Below, piece by piece: positions 1 through 14,952 of a stretch of DNA of 64,000 bases. A program made the position numbers and the translations under genes. The first letter of the stretch is position 1. Every line of letters begins with the position of its first letter. The stretch comes from Bombus terrestris (Eukaryota; Arthropoda; Insecta; Hymenoptera; Apidae), in NCBI RefSeq assembly GCF_910591885.1, contig NC_063272.1:1371001-1435000 (forward strand), read 5' to 3'. The notes under the pieces were generated by a model. It ran no database searches and was not told the origin of the DNA. It was given only the letters and a program-made list of their open reading frames with translations.

Positions 1-3000
1 GCCAAGCGAAAGATTAATTTGTCGCCACTTTATTTCACTTTGTTTCAAAAGTAGCGATCGGTTACTGCTATCCGCGTCGCGCATCGACTAGAAACGGACG
101 AAGAAAGAAGCGAGCGAGATGTTCTCGTTAGTTAAAATGCATCGGTACAAAGACACAGGAAGAACGCGACTACCTTTCACTCTTGGGAGTTTCTTTGAGC
201 CAAGGAGCTAATAAAACCGACGCGTTCCTTTAAAGGAAACGAAATCGAAAACGTTATTCTCTTGTTCACGTTCGAAGCAGACTTAGCTCTTCGTGTTTAG
301 TACGAAATTCGCTTTTACATCTTTCTCCGTTCCTGTCGCTCTTCCCTTTCGATGCGCGTGCCTCTCTGACTCTGGTTCGGTATCCCGGTTTCAATGTTTA
401 TTCGTGCCTTGTTCTCGGATCGGTCGCGCCTATCCCTCGTCTCGATGTTTCGTCGGCCGAAATTCAACTTATCGCAGGTCAGTTTGGGAAGAAAGGCAGA
501 TCAGGCGAGGCAGTAAGCGAGAAAAAAGGCCAATGGCGAAGAAAAATGGCAGTCGGCTGAGGAAGCGAGAGGCGAAGAATCAGATAGAACAAACAAAAAT
601 CGACGACCTGTCGAGATTAAATTAATTCGTCGAGTCGCAAAAGAAAAGAAGGGGTAAGGGGAGTGTCGACAGGGAAGACTATGGTTTTAGGTAATGCACC
701 CAGAGCAAAGTTACCGATAGATAGGAAACTTTGTTCCTCCACGTTCGATCGTTCGACGTACGAGCACGAGAAGAGAAAAAGATCGTCGTGATTTCTTGCA
801 ACTTTCTTTATCCGTCTTCGAACGATAAGCGAGCAAAGTTCGAGTTTCGACGGGTCACTTCCCCATCGAAGAATAACCAAGTTGGAAGCGACTGTGCGCA
901 GGTCTTTCGAATTTCTCATGACTCACTATCAGGATCGTTATTATGCGGTGCGTCGGCAAACGAGCAACAGCGCGCGATGCAAAACGAGCGTGGGTGCAAA
1001 AAGTCAGAAGGGCTGCGGCGTACGTAAAATTAACTTAATTTCCTCCGATGACACGTCAAAACCTTTGCTTCTCTTTTCCAGTGTATCCAGTTTTCGCGTC
1101 GTTCTCCTTGAAAAGCGTTGCACGCGAACAAGGACCTGCTCGATGGTTGCCTCGCAAGTTTTAATTACTTTAATGTCAGCGACGACGGCGACGACCACAT
1201 GGCGCTTGGGTCGTTCGTTAAAGTGGATTTCACTGACCTTAAATAGTCGACATTCCTTGACACCTTCGCTTTTTGGTCCGACCGGTTGAAATAGCCAAGG
1301 CAGATCGTAAAATTCGAAGATAATTTCCGTAGGTCTGTCGCTTTTTCCCCGAACAAAAATCTTACCTTTTTTGCCCGCAGCAGTCAAACTAAGAAAGTCA
1401 ACCATTCGTACCGGAGTCAAAGAACCTTCGTAGAATCTCGGGAACGCGCGGTACGCGTCTCGGCACGAGAACCTAAGTCAGCCTGCCTCGGATGAAAGGA
1501 TCAAAGCAAACAAGCATAAAATCCTTGTCTTCTAGAAAATACACTCTTGCGATTTAGATCGAGCGACACGGTATGCCAAGAGATGCACAGTGGAGCTGGC
1601 GGTGGATAAATTCGGTACCGCTGACAAATGAGTTTGGGCAAGTGCAAGTGAAATGCAGCCGCAAAAAGTTGACTCGACCGTCCGCAGTGGCACGTCGCGC
1701 CACTCCGCGCCGCGCTCCACGGAATGGAATATGGGCAGTCGACCGGCGTTCTCTCTTTTTCCGATCCACCGTGTCCTCCTCTTTCTTCGCCTCTTCCTCT
1801 TCTTCGTCTATTCGTCCATTAGATTCCCACCGCACGGTCCTCATCGACATTATTCACGGCTATGGTTTTTCGGAACGAAAAGAACGGCGCAAGCTAGGAT
1901 GGATAGCTCGTAGCGCTATGGTTACCTCGCCCTCGAGACTAAAACGTTCCCGCGAACACAGCTGCGTCTACACGACTCGTGTAGGGTCGAGATTCGTGCA
2001 AAACGAGAAAATCCAAGCAATTCTCTTGAATATTAACATCCCTTGAGTAACGTGACGTCTGGTTGGAGAGCGTGAAAAGATAGGGAGGTGTGTAGCGTAG
2101 AGAGGAAAAAAGGGTAGAGACGCGGTCGAGTAGCTCACGGTCACCAGAGAAAGGAGGAACGAAAGTCGAGCGTGCGAGGAGAATAAAACAATAATTCGTA
2201 TGGCTCGGGCTCTCGCGGGATAATTTATGTCGCTGCGGTAAAATTAACGCGATTAGGCAGAGCGTGGTAAGCGGACGGCCTGTTGAATGCAGCGTACATC
2301 CCATTCGGGATCGGCGGCTAAGACTGTATGATAAATAACACGGGGCCCATATGTTACATGCCGTGTACAAACGAAACACATGTGCGGATCGTAAAGGAGA
2401 AGATCCCGATGTCGGACGGGTTAGAGAGAAAGGGAGGAAAAGAGAAGGGGCGAGAAGGGTGATAGGGGGACCGATGTGAGTAACGAATATCTGATAGCGA
2501 ATCCTCGGCATTTCCAACGTATTCCTCGGGTCTGGAGAACGAATGCGGGCCTCTCTCGACAACGCGGGGTCCCCCGCACGTTCGCCAACCGATGTCACGG
2601 TATTCTTACCCACGCACTCGTCCCTGATCACTAGCGCTACGCTCCTGAGGCGTGCTTCGAGTATCCTCAACGTACGTCGTCAAAAACTTTCCAATTTCTC
2701 CCCCAATCTCCTCGGAATCGCAGTCTCTCGTAGCTTGCTGTCTCGCATCGCGTCGCGTCGTTAACGCGAGAGGAAAGAATCGATCAAGGAAATTCGCGGA
2801 TGCGTTTGCTTTTCCCTGTACTTTCGCTTGCTCGTCGACTTGATCGATGACGGATGATTTCTATTAACGCGAGTAACCGCTGTTCGTAGCTTCTTAGAGC
2901 CGTGTGAGAAGGGAACGTAAAGAGACAAGAAGATCGAAAACGACCGCTAACTTAGTCGGTCGAGCTACCGCTGAGTATTAATAATTCATACTTCAATGTC

Positions 3001-6000
3001 AACACCGTTTTTAATTCTCGTATCTCCCCCCATAATTTCGGGTTAACGTTTCACTTTTATCGAGCAGCCTTTACATCGCACGGTTTTATATACCGCAAAG
3101 TATTATAACGTCAAAAGCGTGTAATCAAATTTTGAAGGCTGGCGACGTGAAAAAATGGAATCTCGTTTTTATCTCGCACAGCGGAATTTTCGCCAGACGA
3201 ATTCGAAAATGCGTGCACCAGAATATCACCGGTATCGTTCGGTACCCTTTTTTTCCACGGAACATTATCTCTGTTGTCTCATTGTCAGCGACGTTCTTTA
3301 AAACTTAACTCAAAAGATTAACGCGTAAGTTCGGAAGCGATAAGAATTTTGAAAGAAGCCAGGTCGGAGAAGCACGAATTCGAAGAAACACGTGCCATAA
3401 TGAAGTATTCCTTTCGTCAGCATTTGGTTACGGGGCGTCGGCGGCAGTACGGCGGCGGTGTTGTTCACAGTCGAGGCCGTACGCGCGATGCAACGAGCGG
3501 GAAAGAGACAAGCAGAGAAAGGTGGACAGGCCGAGTGACTTTCAGTTCGGGTTACACGAGTTGGAAACGGTATGCGCGTAGCTGCTTCATTCACACGACG
3601 CACACTCTCGCCTCTCGCATCGGCAATCGAGAATCGACGACAAGAACGCGCTCAACGACTACGAGACAGAATCGCGCGTTCGGAATCCTTTCGAAATTCC
3701 AGCGTCCGTGCAATCTTTCATCGAAGTTTTGCCAACTACGTGAAAAACGAAACGCCTTGCTACTACTGTAATTAGTATATACATGTAGTAATTAGAATTA
3801 CTACATATTATCGGTCGATAATATGGCATTGACCGACCTCCTATAACGGGACAAATCCACACACGGGATACGTAAATACGCTCTGACAGCGTAACGATTT
3901 ACGTACAGGAAGATTCTTCCGAGCGAGTAATTCCGAATTTTTCCAGGAATTTCGAAGGAAAGAAGCTGTGCAGCTCTAAGGCAATCTACTTCTGACCACT
4001 CGTTTCAGAGGACTGTGTCCGAGTAACGGAGGGTCGAGTTACACCTTGACCACACAATGACTGTTGTTGGCTGTTGGTTGCTCCCCGCCACGAGAAGCGT
4101 GTGACTTAAGGCCATCGATCCGAGATATAATCGAGAAGGAGCAACGATCCTAGAGAAAGCGGCGCGTTCGCGCGGATGTTTCGGAGAAAAATATTTTAAT
4201 AACAACCGACGATCCAGCCCCATTCCACGGGTTCTAGTTTCCTCGAAAGGGTTTTTTCGACATACCGAGAATACCGAATCGCGTGCCGTTACGCGCGCAC
4301 ACGCGACACTACTCGCGTCCTATTATTGAAAACTATTTAAATAAAAATATCGTTTCGAAAGGGGTACTACCAGTTGCTTACCCGTCTTACCGGTTTACAA
4401 ATACCGACGCGCGTCAAGTTTGATCGAACCGCGAATATTATGCGTGACGTATATGGTGTTCGATATATACGCACGCACGGATACATACTCAAAGGAGGTG
4501 ACGTACACGCGCGGACATCGTGAACCAAGTCCGCTACAAAGTGTACATCGAGCGACAGGTGGTCCCTCGATCCCTTCTTCTCCAAAGATTTTACCGAGCT
4601 TGTTCCTTCGCCATAAAATTCCTCGTGTCGAACAAAGGGAGCAAAGGGACGGACGAAGACAAAGAGGGAAAGTACGATGGCAGCACGGAACTATGTCTGA
4701 AAATTGGCTGGCTAATCTTTCGATTCTCTCGAAACGGTAAACGGTATCCCGCGCGTATCAAGATAATGTTCAGACAGGCGTAACAGGAAAGCATCGAAGA
4801 ATAGCGGAGAAAGATGGTTCGCGATACATGCCTAAAATCAAGGAAGCCATGGGAAGAGAGAGAATGCCACGAACATCGCCAGTTGCATTCCGACCTCTTG
4901 CAGAAACTGTATTCACGTTGCCAATATTACGGCCGGCAGCATCCACTGTCGGATCACTTTGAAAACTTCCTGGTTCTAAGCGTTCGTTCGCCCCGCATCG
5001 GGATCATACTTTGCCGATGTTTCCGATGATCGGCCGAATCGAAAATCGTACCTTTTGCTTCCGACATTTTTCGTATTTTTAATCGGATTTCAATCAACCG
5101 CAGCTATTCGGCGTTTGAGCGATGCAGCCGCGATGCGATCGTAGCGCATGACGCATATAAGCCACGCGCGCACCTTATAAATCACAAGAATGTCGTATTA
5201 CGTGTAACACGCTTTCCAGCGACGTCCTTCCAATTGTAATAGCGCGCGTGCTTATTCCAAAGATACGAATGCCATTTACATTGTGCGCAACTATCGCAAC
5301 TTCGCCTACGAGAAGCTAACAGATCGTGGCAGATACGAGAGTGTGCGTCTGTAGATTAAACCGATTCCCGGGAAGGTATATAAGCTAACCAACCACCTGC
5401 TGTTAGTCTGATGCCCCTCACGACGTATCTTTCTCTCCATACCACTTTCTTTTATTCTCTTTTCTACTGCACTTCCCTCCTCTTTCCGCTTCTCCTCCTT
5501 GCCGATCCATCCACTCTTCCTTCTATTCAAACGTATTACGGCATCGCGCGCGCGTGGTTTCTCATCCGGCGAATGGATCGGAGATACATAGTTATGCAAG
5601 TCGAAAACTCTTTCAGGGACGCAGCAAGGTCGCTCAAACGACCCGCTCGACGATAATATCCGAATTGACCCCTTACGCAACCGTATAAAGTGTTTTTTAT
5701 ATTACGGCCAAAGACCGACTCGAAAGTTATCTCACGATAAATCCCACGATTCGTAGAAAGGCGACGATACAAAATTCGAAGGTCGAACTTCGTTATCCCG
5801 ATAATGACGAGTTATGCATTTTCGATAACAGCGATAAACATCGCAATTCGATATTTTTATACTGCTTAACTGGGACGATCGTAATAGATAGCCGGGCGGT
5901 GAAAAAGGGGAAAGAATGGGAAAAGAAAAGGAACGAACGCGATCTATGAAATAACGTAGATGGAGAGGGCAAAAGCGTTGAATTAACTATCGCTGAGTCT

Positions 6001-9000
6001 ACCATATTTTTCTTTCTGTTTGGCTCAGACCGCTGAACCGTTCAATTGCAGAGAGCAAGAGAAAGAGAGAAAGAGAGATCCAAGGATGATGCAACGTAAT
6101 AACGCGACGCGGCACTTCGATTTTACCGAATTAATTAGAAGCAGGTGGCTAATCGATCGTTACCTTGTTCGACATTACCGGCTTTCGTGGCAGATCGCCG
6201 GTCGATAAGAAGAGAAAGGAAACCGAGTAAGCGGAATGAAATCGGACAGACGAACGGACAGGGGAAGAATTCGTTCGATCGAGTGCATCTACGGATGAAC
6301 GCGATCGAGTGGACTGACCTCCGTGATAACTTTTCGACGATATCTCTCTTTCTGCGGAGCGGAAACCTCCAATGCCTGCAGTGGCCGGGGAACGCGGAAA
6401 TGCATCGGTTCGCTAAGAGTAAGCGGTCAACGGTATATAGGCGGCCGTTGATTGAACGTCCACTTAATTAAAAGTCGACCTCGCCCCTGGCATTCGTTTC
6501 ATCGCCGATTAGTTGCTCGTTTTTGTCTACCGAGACAGAGAACAACTTTGTCCTACCGATTATCAACGCCTCCGACAAAATTTCACGCGTCCTTTCTCGC
6601 ACCCTCTTTTCAATGAACTCGTCGGACGAAACTCCCTCGGTTTCGGTCTTTTCGAGACAACGTTCGAACAGCGGCGCGGAATATCGCGACTCGAACCAAG
6701 ACGCATCCCAGTGATTGATTGGCGAGCAGCAGAGATCGGCGACGACTGGCTCGACTAACATTAAGCCTGCTGCTCTTCGTTCTCCTCGCTCGGAAATTTA
6801 TCTGACTGTTAAATTTATTACAGTAAACCAATTACAACATACACATACACATAAATACGACTGGGGCGCGCGTTACGTGGTCGATAATTCACCGGTTATT
6901 CGTTATCGAGCGAATATAAATTTACCGAGAAAGGAAAAAAACCGGCTGCCGATGTTTCTAGTTAGCCGATCCAGAACGATCGGTGTATCGTCAGGCTCGA
7001 ATCGAGACTGTGAATGCTCGCACGATATCTCGTTGATTGGTAATCGTTCTAATTAAAAGTGTACCTCCGGAGCTGCGCGTTGTCCTCGTTTGCACTTGGT
7101 TCGCCTACCCAGCCATTTGAAACGTTCAAAGTGGTCACGGTATTCTGGTTGTTCTATCGGGCCACTAACGACATAATCAGAACGCCTTAGGCGCTTATAA
7201 ATTAGCTATACCGAGTTCGTGGATTACCCTTTTCATCGGCTGGAAAGCTTCTTACATCTACCGCGGGTATGATCGACAAAATCCGTTAATACATGCGCCT
7301 ATATACCGTTGTCCGCTAATACGACGCTTCGCTCCCTGCTGCTTTAATCGAATCTGCTCGAATCCAAGTGAATGGCCACGTTGCATGTACTTACACCGCG
7401 TACAATTCAACGCGTGAGAATGAACAACGAATATTTTATATCATTTTATATTATTCAAACGGGAAATAAAATAAGCCGTTTGGCATATAAGACAATAAAG
7501 CAGGGAAAGGTATTAACACATATATATATATATGAGATATAAGAATAAAAATAAGTTAAAGTATACGTTCCAGCGAGTGTTTTAGGCAGACTAAGGTTTG
7601 CCCAAATAGATCTATCGTTGCATGAAATGAGTTGATACCATCTAGCATACGATTAAATTAACTACAAGTTGTACGATGTTGATTAGTGTGGAACAAATTA
7701 TTATTTCCAAGACATTTTAAGGGAGCATTAAGAGAGAATTGCCGAATGATATTACTCTCTTTTTGCTAAGAATCGACAGTTCGAGTTATTGAGAATTTCG
7801 CCACGCCTATGAAAGGATAACGGCATAGGTCTACCATCATATCTGGCCGTTAGTCTAGAGAATTTCTGCTGGAATTTTTTCTATGCCATTTATGTGCGAA
7901 AAACAACAAGAACAACAGCGAGACCAAATGAGACAACCATATTTTAAAATCGGCCTGACCAGTTGACAGTATGGAGTCTAGAGTAGAGTATAGATCCTAA
8001 GAGTATCAATGTCGCAAAAATATTTGGAAACTCTATAAATAAGATTCGAAGATTTATAACTATGGGAGATTAATATTCTTATAATGTGCCATAAATGTCA
8101 AATCAGATGTAAAGATAATGTCTAGGTCCTTAAAACTGCTTAGAGTGGATAAAGAAATACCATTTATAGTGTAGTTATATTTGTTACTATTTTTCTTACG
8201 ACTATTCCACGTATGTACGCGGTATAGTGGTCACGAACGACGCGATTTTGAACAACGTCGAATTGCTGCTAGCTATTTTACGCAAGAAAGGAGGCAAATC
8301 GCGTGGTGTAGTAAATGGGAAGATACTCGCGCACGGAAGGGAAAGGCTCGCAAATCGATCATACATTACAAGTAACAGAGACTCGATCTCGAAGTAGATA
8401 CATAGTACAAACGATTCCAGGAAACGTAGTAGACAGGTTACGCTATAATTATCCAGCGTGAAAGTAAATTCATAAGCCATTACGCGTACGCCGATAAAGC
8501 GAAGAATTCGCGACTCGACACCAACGTCTGGCGAGAAAATAAAAAGTTTCGGTAGCCGGCAGACCGATACAGACCTGTTTTCGCATAACCAATGGCGCAT
8601 TCATGCTGGACGCGAATGTGAATTAATAAACAATTAACCTGTCAGCTGCTCCTTAAACTTATAGAATCTAATAAAACGAACCGCTTGCTCCGACGCTAGC
8701 ACGCGGAAACGTTTGTCCGTTTTGGATAAAATGACGCGACTACAAGAACGAATGATGTCGAAGTTCGATCGTGATATGGCCAAAAATCGATCGTCGCGTC
8801 GCTCGTATGAAATATCTACCAGATAAGTGGATACTTGGGTTACATCCAGAGAATTTCCCAGGGTTTTGGCGTGTCCGTCGCGTACGTGAACCTTTTTCGC
8901 TTCGGCTCTGTATCCGGACGTCGTTCGAAAGAATCGATAAGGTGAGTTATCGAAGATCGTATCGATGGAACGGCGTAACGACGAATTTCCGTGGAAGGGA

Positions 9001-11112
9001 AGCGATGATTAAAAAAGTCGGAGAAGAAGGAGGCAAGGAAGGCGGCAAGAGAGATGATTGGTGCAGAGTGAGAAGAGAGGCGCGGATCCTATCGGAAAGT
9101 AATTACCGGGCCGGTCGTGCGGTCGTAATTAATCAAATTCCGCGTAGGGATGACGCGACGAAAACGAATCGGCCTCAGGCCAGGAGAATCCATTAGCGAA
9201 ACACGCGTGTCTCGTGCGTATTATTTCGCGCAGCTACACGCTCCAAGAAGCGAACCATCGAACGAACAAACGAACCAGCGTACCAACGAATCGACCAAAG
9301 AACCAACCAACCACCTATCGAACGCGTAGTTGCTGCTGCATTAGCCCGACATTACCTTCCACGTGACGCACGATCCTCCGATGTTGCACCTTACCCGGCT
9401 AATTGTGCGAGCCACTCTCCCGTTCAGCAGGAGAACCGTGACGGATCGGCGGGTCAATCGAGGTCGTCACTCGACCTATCTCACCGACTGCCTCCTCCGC
9501 CGCCAATCTACGCTCTCGCTTTCCTACGAATTTTCTCAAGCCTTTTCAAACACGGAAGAATTACCAAGCGACCGCTTATCCAGAGTCTCGACTCGTTAAT
9601 CCTTCGTCCCCTGCGACTCTGTCCACGAAACCTAGTACCTTTTAACCGCCACAGCTTTTCTACCTTTTTCTTTGCAATGCATTCGACTTTAAACGCGAGA
9701 CGCCGATCCAACGAAGAAGATATCTAGTACTTGGGAGTAAAATTACGCGTTCTATCACCCATCAATGGTAAATTTAAACCAAGATCAATTAGACATCGTT
9801 TTTACTCCTGTCACGACATTCCACGTATAATTCGCTAACTTTATAGGTTAACATCGATCGAATAGCACACAAGCTAGCATGATTCTATCACAGAGAGAAA
9901 ACTGTCGCCTCGTGAAAGAAACGTGTATAGCATGCATACGCACACTTTTCCAATGTTGCTGGCAGTCGCGTGAACGAGTTGTCTCTCCGTCTCCATCTCT
10001 GAACAGCGAGTCGAGCGCGTGTGCACTTTCCCGGTGCAACGGTCGCACCAAGTGCATTGGAAAGTGCGGCTCGCACGCTCGTCCCCCTCCCCTCCTACTC
10101 CTTTTTCACGTTTGGTTACCTGGCTTATAGCTGGCACCGATCTGCCTACCGAGCGTTCGCTTTCTCTCCGGACGCCTTGATGCATATACCTACAAGTATA
10201 TACGCACTTACACTCGACTTCCCTTTCGTCTCGTGCTCGTTTCTCCATCGTTTCGTTAATCGTGGAAGAAACGTGACCGACAGCCTGCGGCTTTCCGATC
10301 GAGGCCGACCGATCGATCGGATTTCTCGTTCGAACGCGGGGATCACGAAAATTCGACCGGTCGGCAAATCGTAATTACACGCGGAAAAAAGGAAAAATTT
10401 CGCAATGCAACGTTCGTGGTTCCGCGTGAAGACATTCGGAGGAGTTTTAAAAGAAAAAAATTATGATAACGATCCCCGAGTAAAGTTCGATCAGCCGTTC
10501 CTTCTACGCTCGGCAAAGTTGTATGTTCGCCGTACACGCTTTGGCATGCAGCACGAAATCCAAGGTACAGAATCGTCGTCGCCGATATCGCTCTCTGAAT
10601 CGACAATCAAAAGCTGCGTGTGCAGTTATGCGCCACGAACCAACGCGTACCACCTCCATCGAGCACGATAGTTCCGAGGGAAAAACCAGTCATCGTCAGA
10701 GAAAGCAACGTTTCTCGCGACTGTAAAACGCCACGCGATAGCGTCTTATTGAATCATTCTTAGCCGGTTGAACGTTACAACAGGTATCGCGCTGTATTAT
10801 CGCGTCGTCCTCTAGAGACTTTGAGAAACGCGTGAAAACGCAAGTAACGGATCAGTTTGGCGAAAATCGATGAAAAGTTGCGAGACGCTTACACGATGCG
10901 CGATATCCACCGAAAGAGAGATAAGGGAGATGCGTCGAGGGTAAAAACAGTGGTGTCGCATCCGATAAATCGCGTAAGTAAACAACGCTGACAGGATCGC
11001 ATTTGAGGAATCCGAAAACGAACAAGGCGACGATTTTACCTCTGAGCCACGTACGATGTCCTACGATCGAAAAAAGCACACGAGCAACTAGAGTATCAAA
11101 GGGCACGTGCAT

Positions 11113-11166
11113 AGTACATACATACGCACATACACACATACACACATACATACGTACGTACATACG
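11113..11166. repeat. (CATA)n/(CACATA)n microsatellite
   Basis: An imperfect array of CATA, CACATA and CGTA units inside the large cadherin-gene intron. It explains the low-complexity open frames seen here on both strands. Confidence 0.8.
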
Positions 11167-12236
11167 AAGAAGCCGATGCAGACTCGCGATGGGGGATTCG
11201 TCATCGTATTCATCGGTATGCGACTTGCACTTCGTAGCCGTTCTTGTTAAGCTACAAAACACCGTAAGGCAGCTCCTGCGAGAATCTGTTTGCTCGATGG
11301 AAACTGCGAGGACAAACGGTCGCGCGCGATCGTCTCGTAGCTCACCACCCACTAACAGAGGAAGAGAACGTTGAGTAATCCAGGAACATACGAGAAACTT
11401 GATAACCAACATGCTCGTTTCTCCGGGCTCGTTCCATTCGCAGCTACGAGAAAATAACTACGATTCCTCGTACGATGTCCTAGCGATCTCGTTTCCCGTT
11501 GTCACACGATTAACCCACGATTCCCGTTCTTCTTCCCGATCGATTCCCGATCTCGTCCTCCGCACGGATTCTCGCTCGTTACCACGCCGACGACTTTCTA
11601 ACGTCCTGAAGCTACGCGATCCGCGAAGGTAACCATCGTGTTTTCGTTCGGTGAGAGGTAATGCATTTTCTCGACGGCTCCGATCTCTATTATTCTAGAA
11701 ACGGAGTGGAAGAATGGCATGCAGAGAAAACCTTGGTGGACACGATTACGCGCCAGTTACGCAATTTCACGAGTCGCGAGGGACGAAAATTTGCAACAAA
11801 AATTGAAAGCGAACAAAATGCGTGACGAGGGACGAACGGCGGCGGAAAGATGTCCAGTGTATTTGCTAGTCGCGAGTACGCGTGACACCAGATTTGTATA
11901 GTACAGAGCAAGAGGAAACGTTCACGTGCATGGCGTCGACGGCGCGGCGCGGCGCGGCGTCGCTTCGCCCAGTGAAACGGCAATTAAAAGAGCGAGAAAA
12001 AGGAAGAAGCGTGCTTATGATTGGATACAATCCTAAACGACGAGGAATGAAAGGAGCAAAAGAGAAGAACCGTGTCGTTGTTCGTAGCGCGGCGAAGTAG
12101 AAGCGCTCGGAGTATAGAACCGCGATCGCAATGTAGCGCGATGCGAGAGCGAGAGCAGCCGCGTGCGGTGGCTGCACCGACCGGTGCACGCGAATGCATA
12201 TACATATATCTCTGCCTCGTCGTTGCACTCGGGAAT

Positions 12237-12470
12237 GCGGTCTATAGCGCGTAGGATCGAGAGCGGACGAGCGAGCAGAGCGCGGCCAGAGAAACAAGAA
12301 GAAAGACGACGACGTCGGACAGAGAGACGAGGAAAGAGCGAGAAGAGCCGGCGGACGCGGACGATGGAGTGCGCGGGCGCGGACGCAAACGCGAAACATT
12401 CTGAGGCGAAGAAAAGAGAAGAGAAGAGAAATGAAAAGAAGAGAAGGAGACGGAGGAGAGCGTGCACGGC
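12237..12470. repeat. Purine-rich (GA/CG-rich) strand-asymmetric block
   Basis: The plus strand is dominated by G and A (GAGCGAGC, GAAGAAAGACGACG and GAGAAGAGAA-type strings) for over 200 bp. The opposite strand is correspondingly rich in CT. It produces long spurious open frames on both strands. No gene is supported. Confidence 0.5.
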
Positions 12471-13316
12471 AGTCGTAAACGGCAACAATTGCTGCGGGCG
12501 TTGCCACTCGAAAGCTCGAGTGCCTAATGCCAGATGTCAGACGGTGGTTAGAGTCATTACGGTCATCACTTTGTACCGCGATACACGATGTATACCGGCC
12601 GACCGATGCACCGTCGTCGTGCGCGCATCTTTTACCTCTAGAAACGCGATCCATCCGCCGATGCAACTTGGTCATCTTGCCGATCGCCCTATCCTAACTT
12701 CCCCTTTGCACACCAGTCGTACCGTTTCCGTTCACCCATCGATCCTCCAAGTCGCGTGGCTCTCTCTCGCCCACGAAAAATGTTGAAACGCGGTACAACG
12801 GTATAATCCTGCTGGCCAGTATTTCCCTTCTCGTCCGTCCTTGAAAAAAAAGGCTGGACGCAAAGTCGGACAAAAGGATCCGCGGTTTAATGATCCTCGG
12901 TTGCCAGTTAGGACGGATAATGGAAGGCTTGCAGGAAGATGAATCGGACCCGTGACCTGCCACGTAGTATAGAAAGATGGATACTCGGCCGATGGATGCG
13001 AATAGTTTCGCGCACGAACGCGCACGGACTCTCATACGAGCGTAGCGCCTATTTACGCGCGTGCAAACGCAAGCGGAGAAAGGGCCAAGCTCGCCGAACC
13101 GATACGATGGAATCCAACAGTTCGGAATCTTAGCGGGACGCTAATAGTATCGAGACAATTTAAGCGGAGAGAGGAGAATCGTCCCCCTCTCCCCGTTGGC
13201 GAAGACGAACGGAAAGGGGTGAATTGCGTGTGGGAAACGCGAATGGATTCGATTCGCGGCATCGGTGGGGTTCTTTCGAAACCCGTTTTCGAGCTACATA
13301 GGGAGAACGTACATAC

Positions 13317-13325
13317 TCATATATA

Positions 13326-13361
<36 letters not shown>

Positions 13362-13372
13362 TATATGTATGT
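13317..13372. repeat. (AT)n(GTAT)n compound microsatellite
   Basis: A run of AT dinucleotides passes directly into about seven GTAT units and then back to ATATGTATG. It lies in the cadherin-gene intron and should be highly polymorphic. Confidence 0.9.
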
Positions 13373-14920
13373 CTGGTCTCTCCTCGCTGTTCGAAGTGAG
13401 TAGAGAAACAAGACAAACATGGGATAGAGAGGAAAGGTGAAACATGCGAGGTTACGAGAAGGAACAAACGAGAGAAAAGAAGGCGAAGAACCAAAGGGGT
13501 GGAGCTGGTACGAAAGGGGATGGAGCGAAAAGAAGCGGCCGGTTCGGGTTCGAAAGACGGGTGGGAGAGGCCGACGAAAAATCTATAATTATAATAATTA
13601 CAGTTGAGCGGGCAACAATTATAAATCATCATTGAACTAGGCAACGAAACACCGATAAAATATATATCGTACGAAAGTTTGGAGCAGACGTTAAGATTGG
13701 GTCGCGGTGCGTGCACGTGTATCCGACCGCCTACCGAATACGTCCGTGTACACTGTACAGTAGTGTACACGCGGTCTACCACCCAATTGAAAAACGTAGT
13801 GGTTTATTCCTCTCAATTTCCATCGGCATTCGGCATTTGGTGCGCACCGGCATGAGCATTCACCGCTTCTCTCTTGAATGCGGATGACAATCCGATCGAA
13901 GAAAAAAGAAGACACTAGTTTCGCTCAGTCAGATGGACGGTTGCTTGTGAGAGGGAGGAGATCGAGGGAAGGATTTTTCTCCTCTTTTTATTCCCTTTCT
14001 CTTCCCTTCTCGCCGCACTGCCGTAGCTCCCTGCCCTTCTTTATCGCTCTCATTCCTCCGTTTCTCTGTCGTTCGTGTTTCTCGTATCCACACGACCAAC
14101 ACGGATCATGAACGTTATAAATGACAGACGCTTCGTCGCAGCACCAACAGCGGCACCGGTAACGATTATCTCGCCGCGGTCTTGCGAATCTCGAAGCGTT
14201 GCAAACGCGATCGTCCGCGTTTATCGCGTAAAGAGTCGTCACGTTCGGTGTTTGACGCGTAAAATTTGCGGTAGAACGTAGGAGATAGGAATGCTCAGCG
14301 ACTTTGATCGAGCGGAAAGGATGGCTTGGTTACCCGCAGCGATCCTTGGTTAGACAAAGCGCAGAAGCGCGTAACAATTTCATTATCTTAAGCGAACGAA
14401 AATATAGATATAGCATTACTTTCAACGATTACGCCAAATGTAAGAGGATCGTTCTTAAAAAGGGTCAACAGATAAGGCGCGCGCTCGCGTCCGTGGCCGC
14501 CGTCGACCTCTCGTGAGCGACCAAGCGCGTAATCCGTTTCGTGGCCACGGCACGTCGGCGAATCGTCTTAAATTTCTGAAATGTACGACGAGCTCGCACC
14601 TCGCGAATGCCCGATAGCCCGAGCTAGTTTACCTGCATCGAGAGTCTAGAACGGGATCATTTCTCGGTTGTTTGGAGCGCGCACGCGTGTTACGCCAGCT
14701 TCGAAGATCGGTAATTGCACACCGTGCAGGTATACCGATCGCGAAGACGCTCTGCTCGTAAAGCAACCTCGGTGTCGAGAGCAACTTGTTCTTGGCCTAA
14801 CACCGCTTCGGGGAAGAGCATCTCGCCGCTGCCACAAAGAAAACTCTCGCAACAGGTTTCCCTGCGCAAGTGGAACGCGTCCCTGGCACGTGTGTTCTTC
14901 GAGCGTTCGCCATTGCCAGC

Positions 14921-14952
14921 AGCCACTACTAGCCGCTACTAGCCGCTACTAG
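14921..14952. repeat. Three tandem 10-bp units
   Basis: Three consecutive copies of AGCC[A/G]CTACT, the first with one substitution, followed by a partial fourth copy (AG). It is a short minisatellite in the intron just downstream of the cadherin exon. Confidence 0.75.

Noticed and set aside
1939..2670. 243-codon minus-strand open frame
   Set aside because: Composition is that of random GC-rich DNA with few stops (many Arg, Ser and Leu). No family resemblance and no cadherin motif that would make it a ds exon.
12163..12210. GC-rich palindromic string around ACCGGTGCAC
   Set aside because: Short and isolated in GC-rich low-complexity DNA; not enough to support a hairpin RNA or regulatory element.
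11866..12675. 269-codon minus-strand open frame in the GC-rich left region
   Set aside because: Low-complexity Arg/Ser/Leu-rich composition, several overlapping open frames on both strands, and a purine-rich block underneath. No domain is recognisable. It lies inside the cadherin-gene intron.
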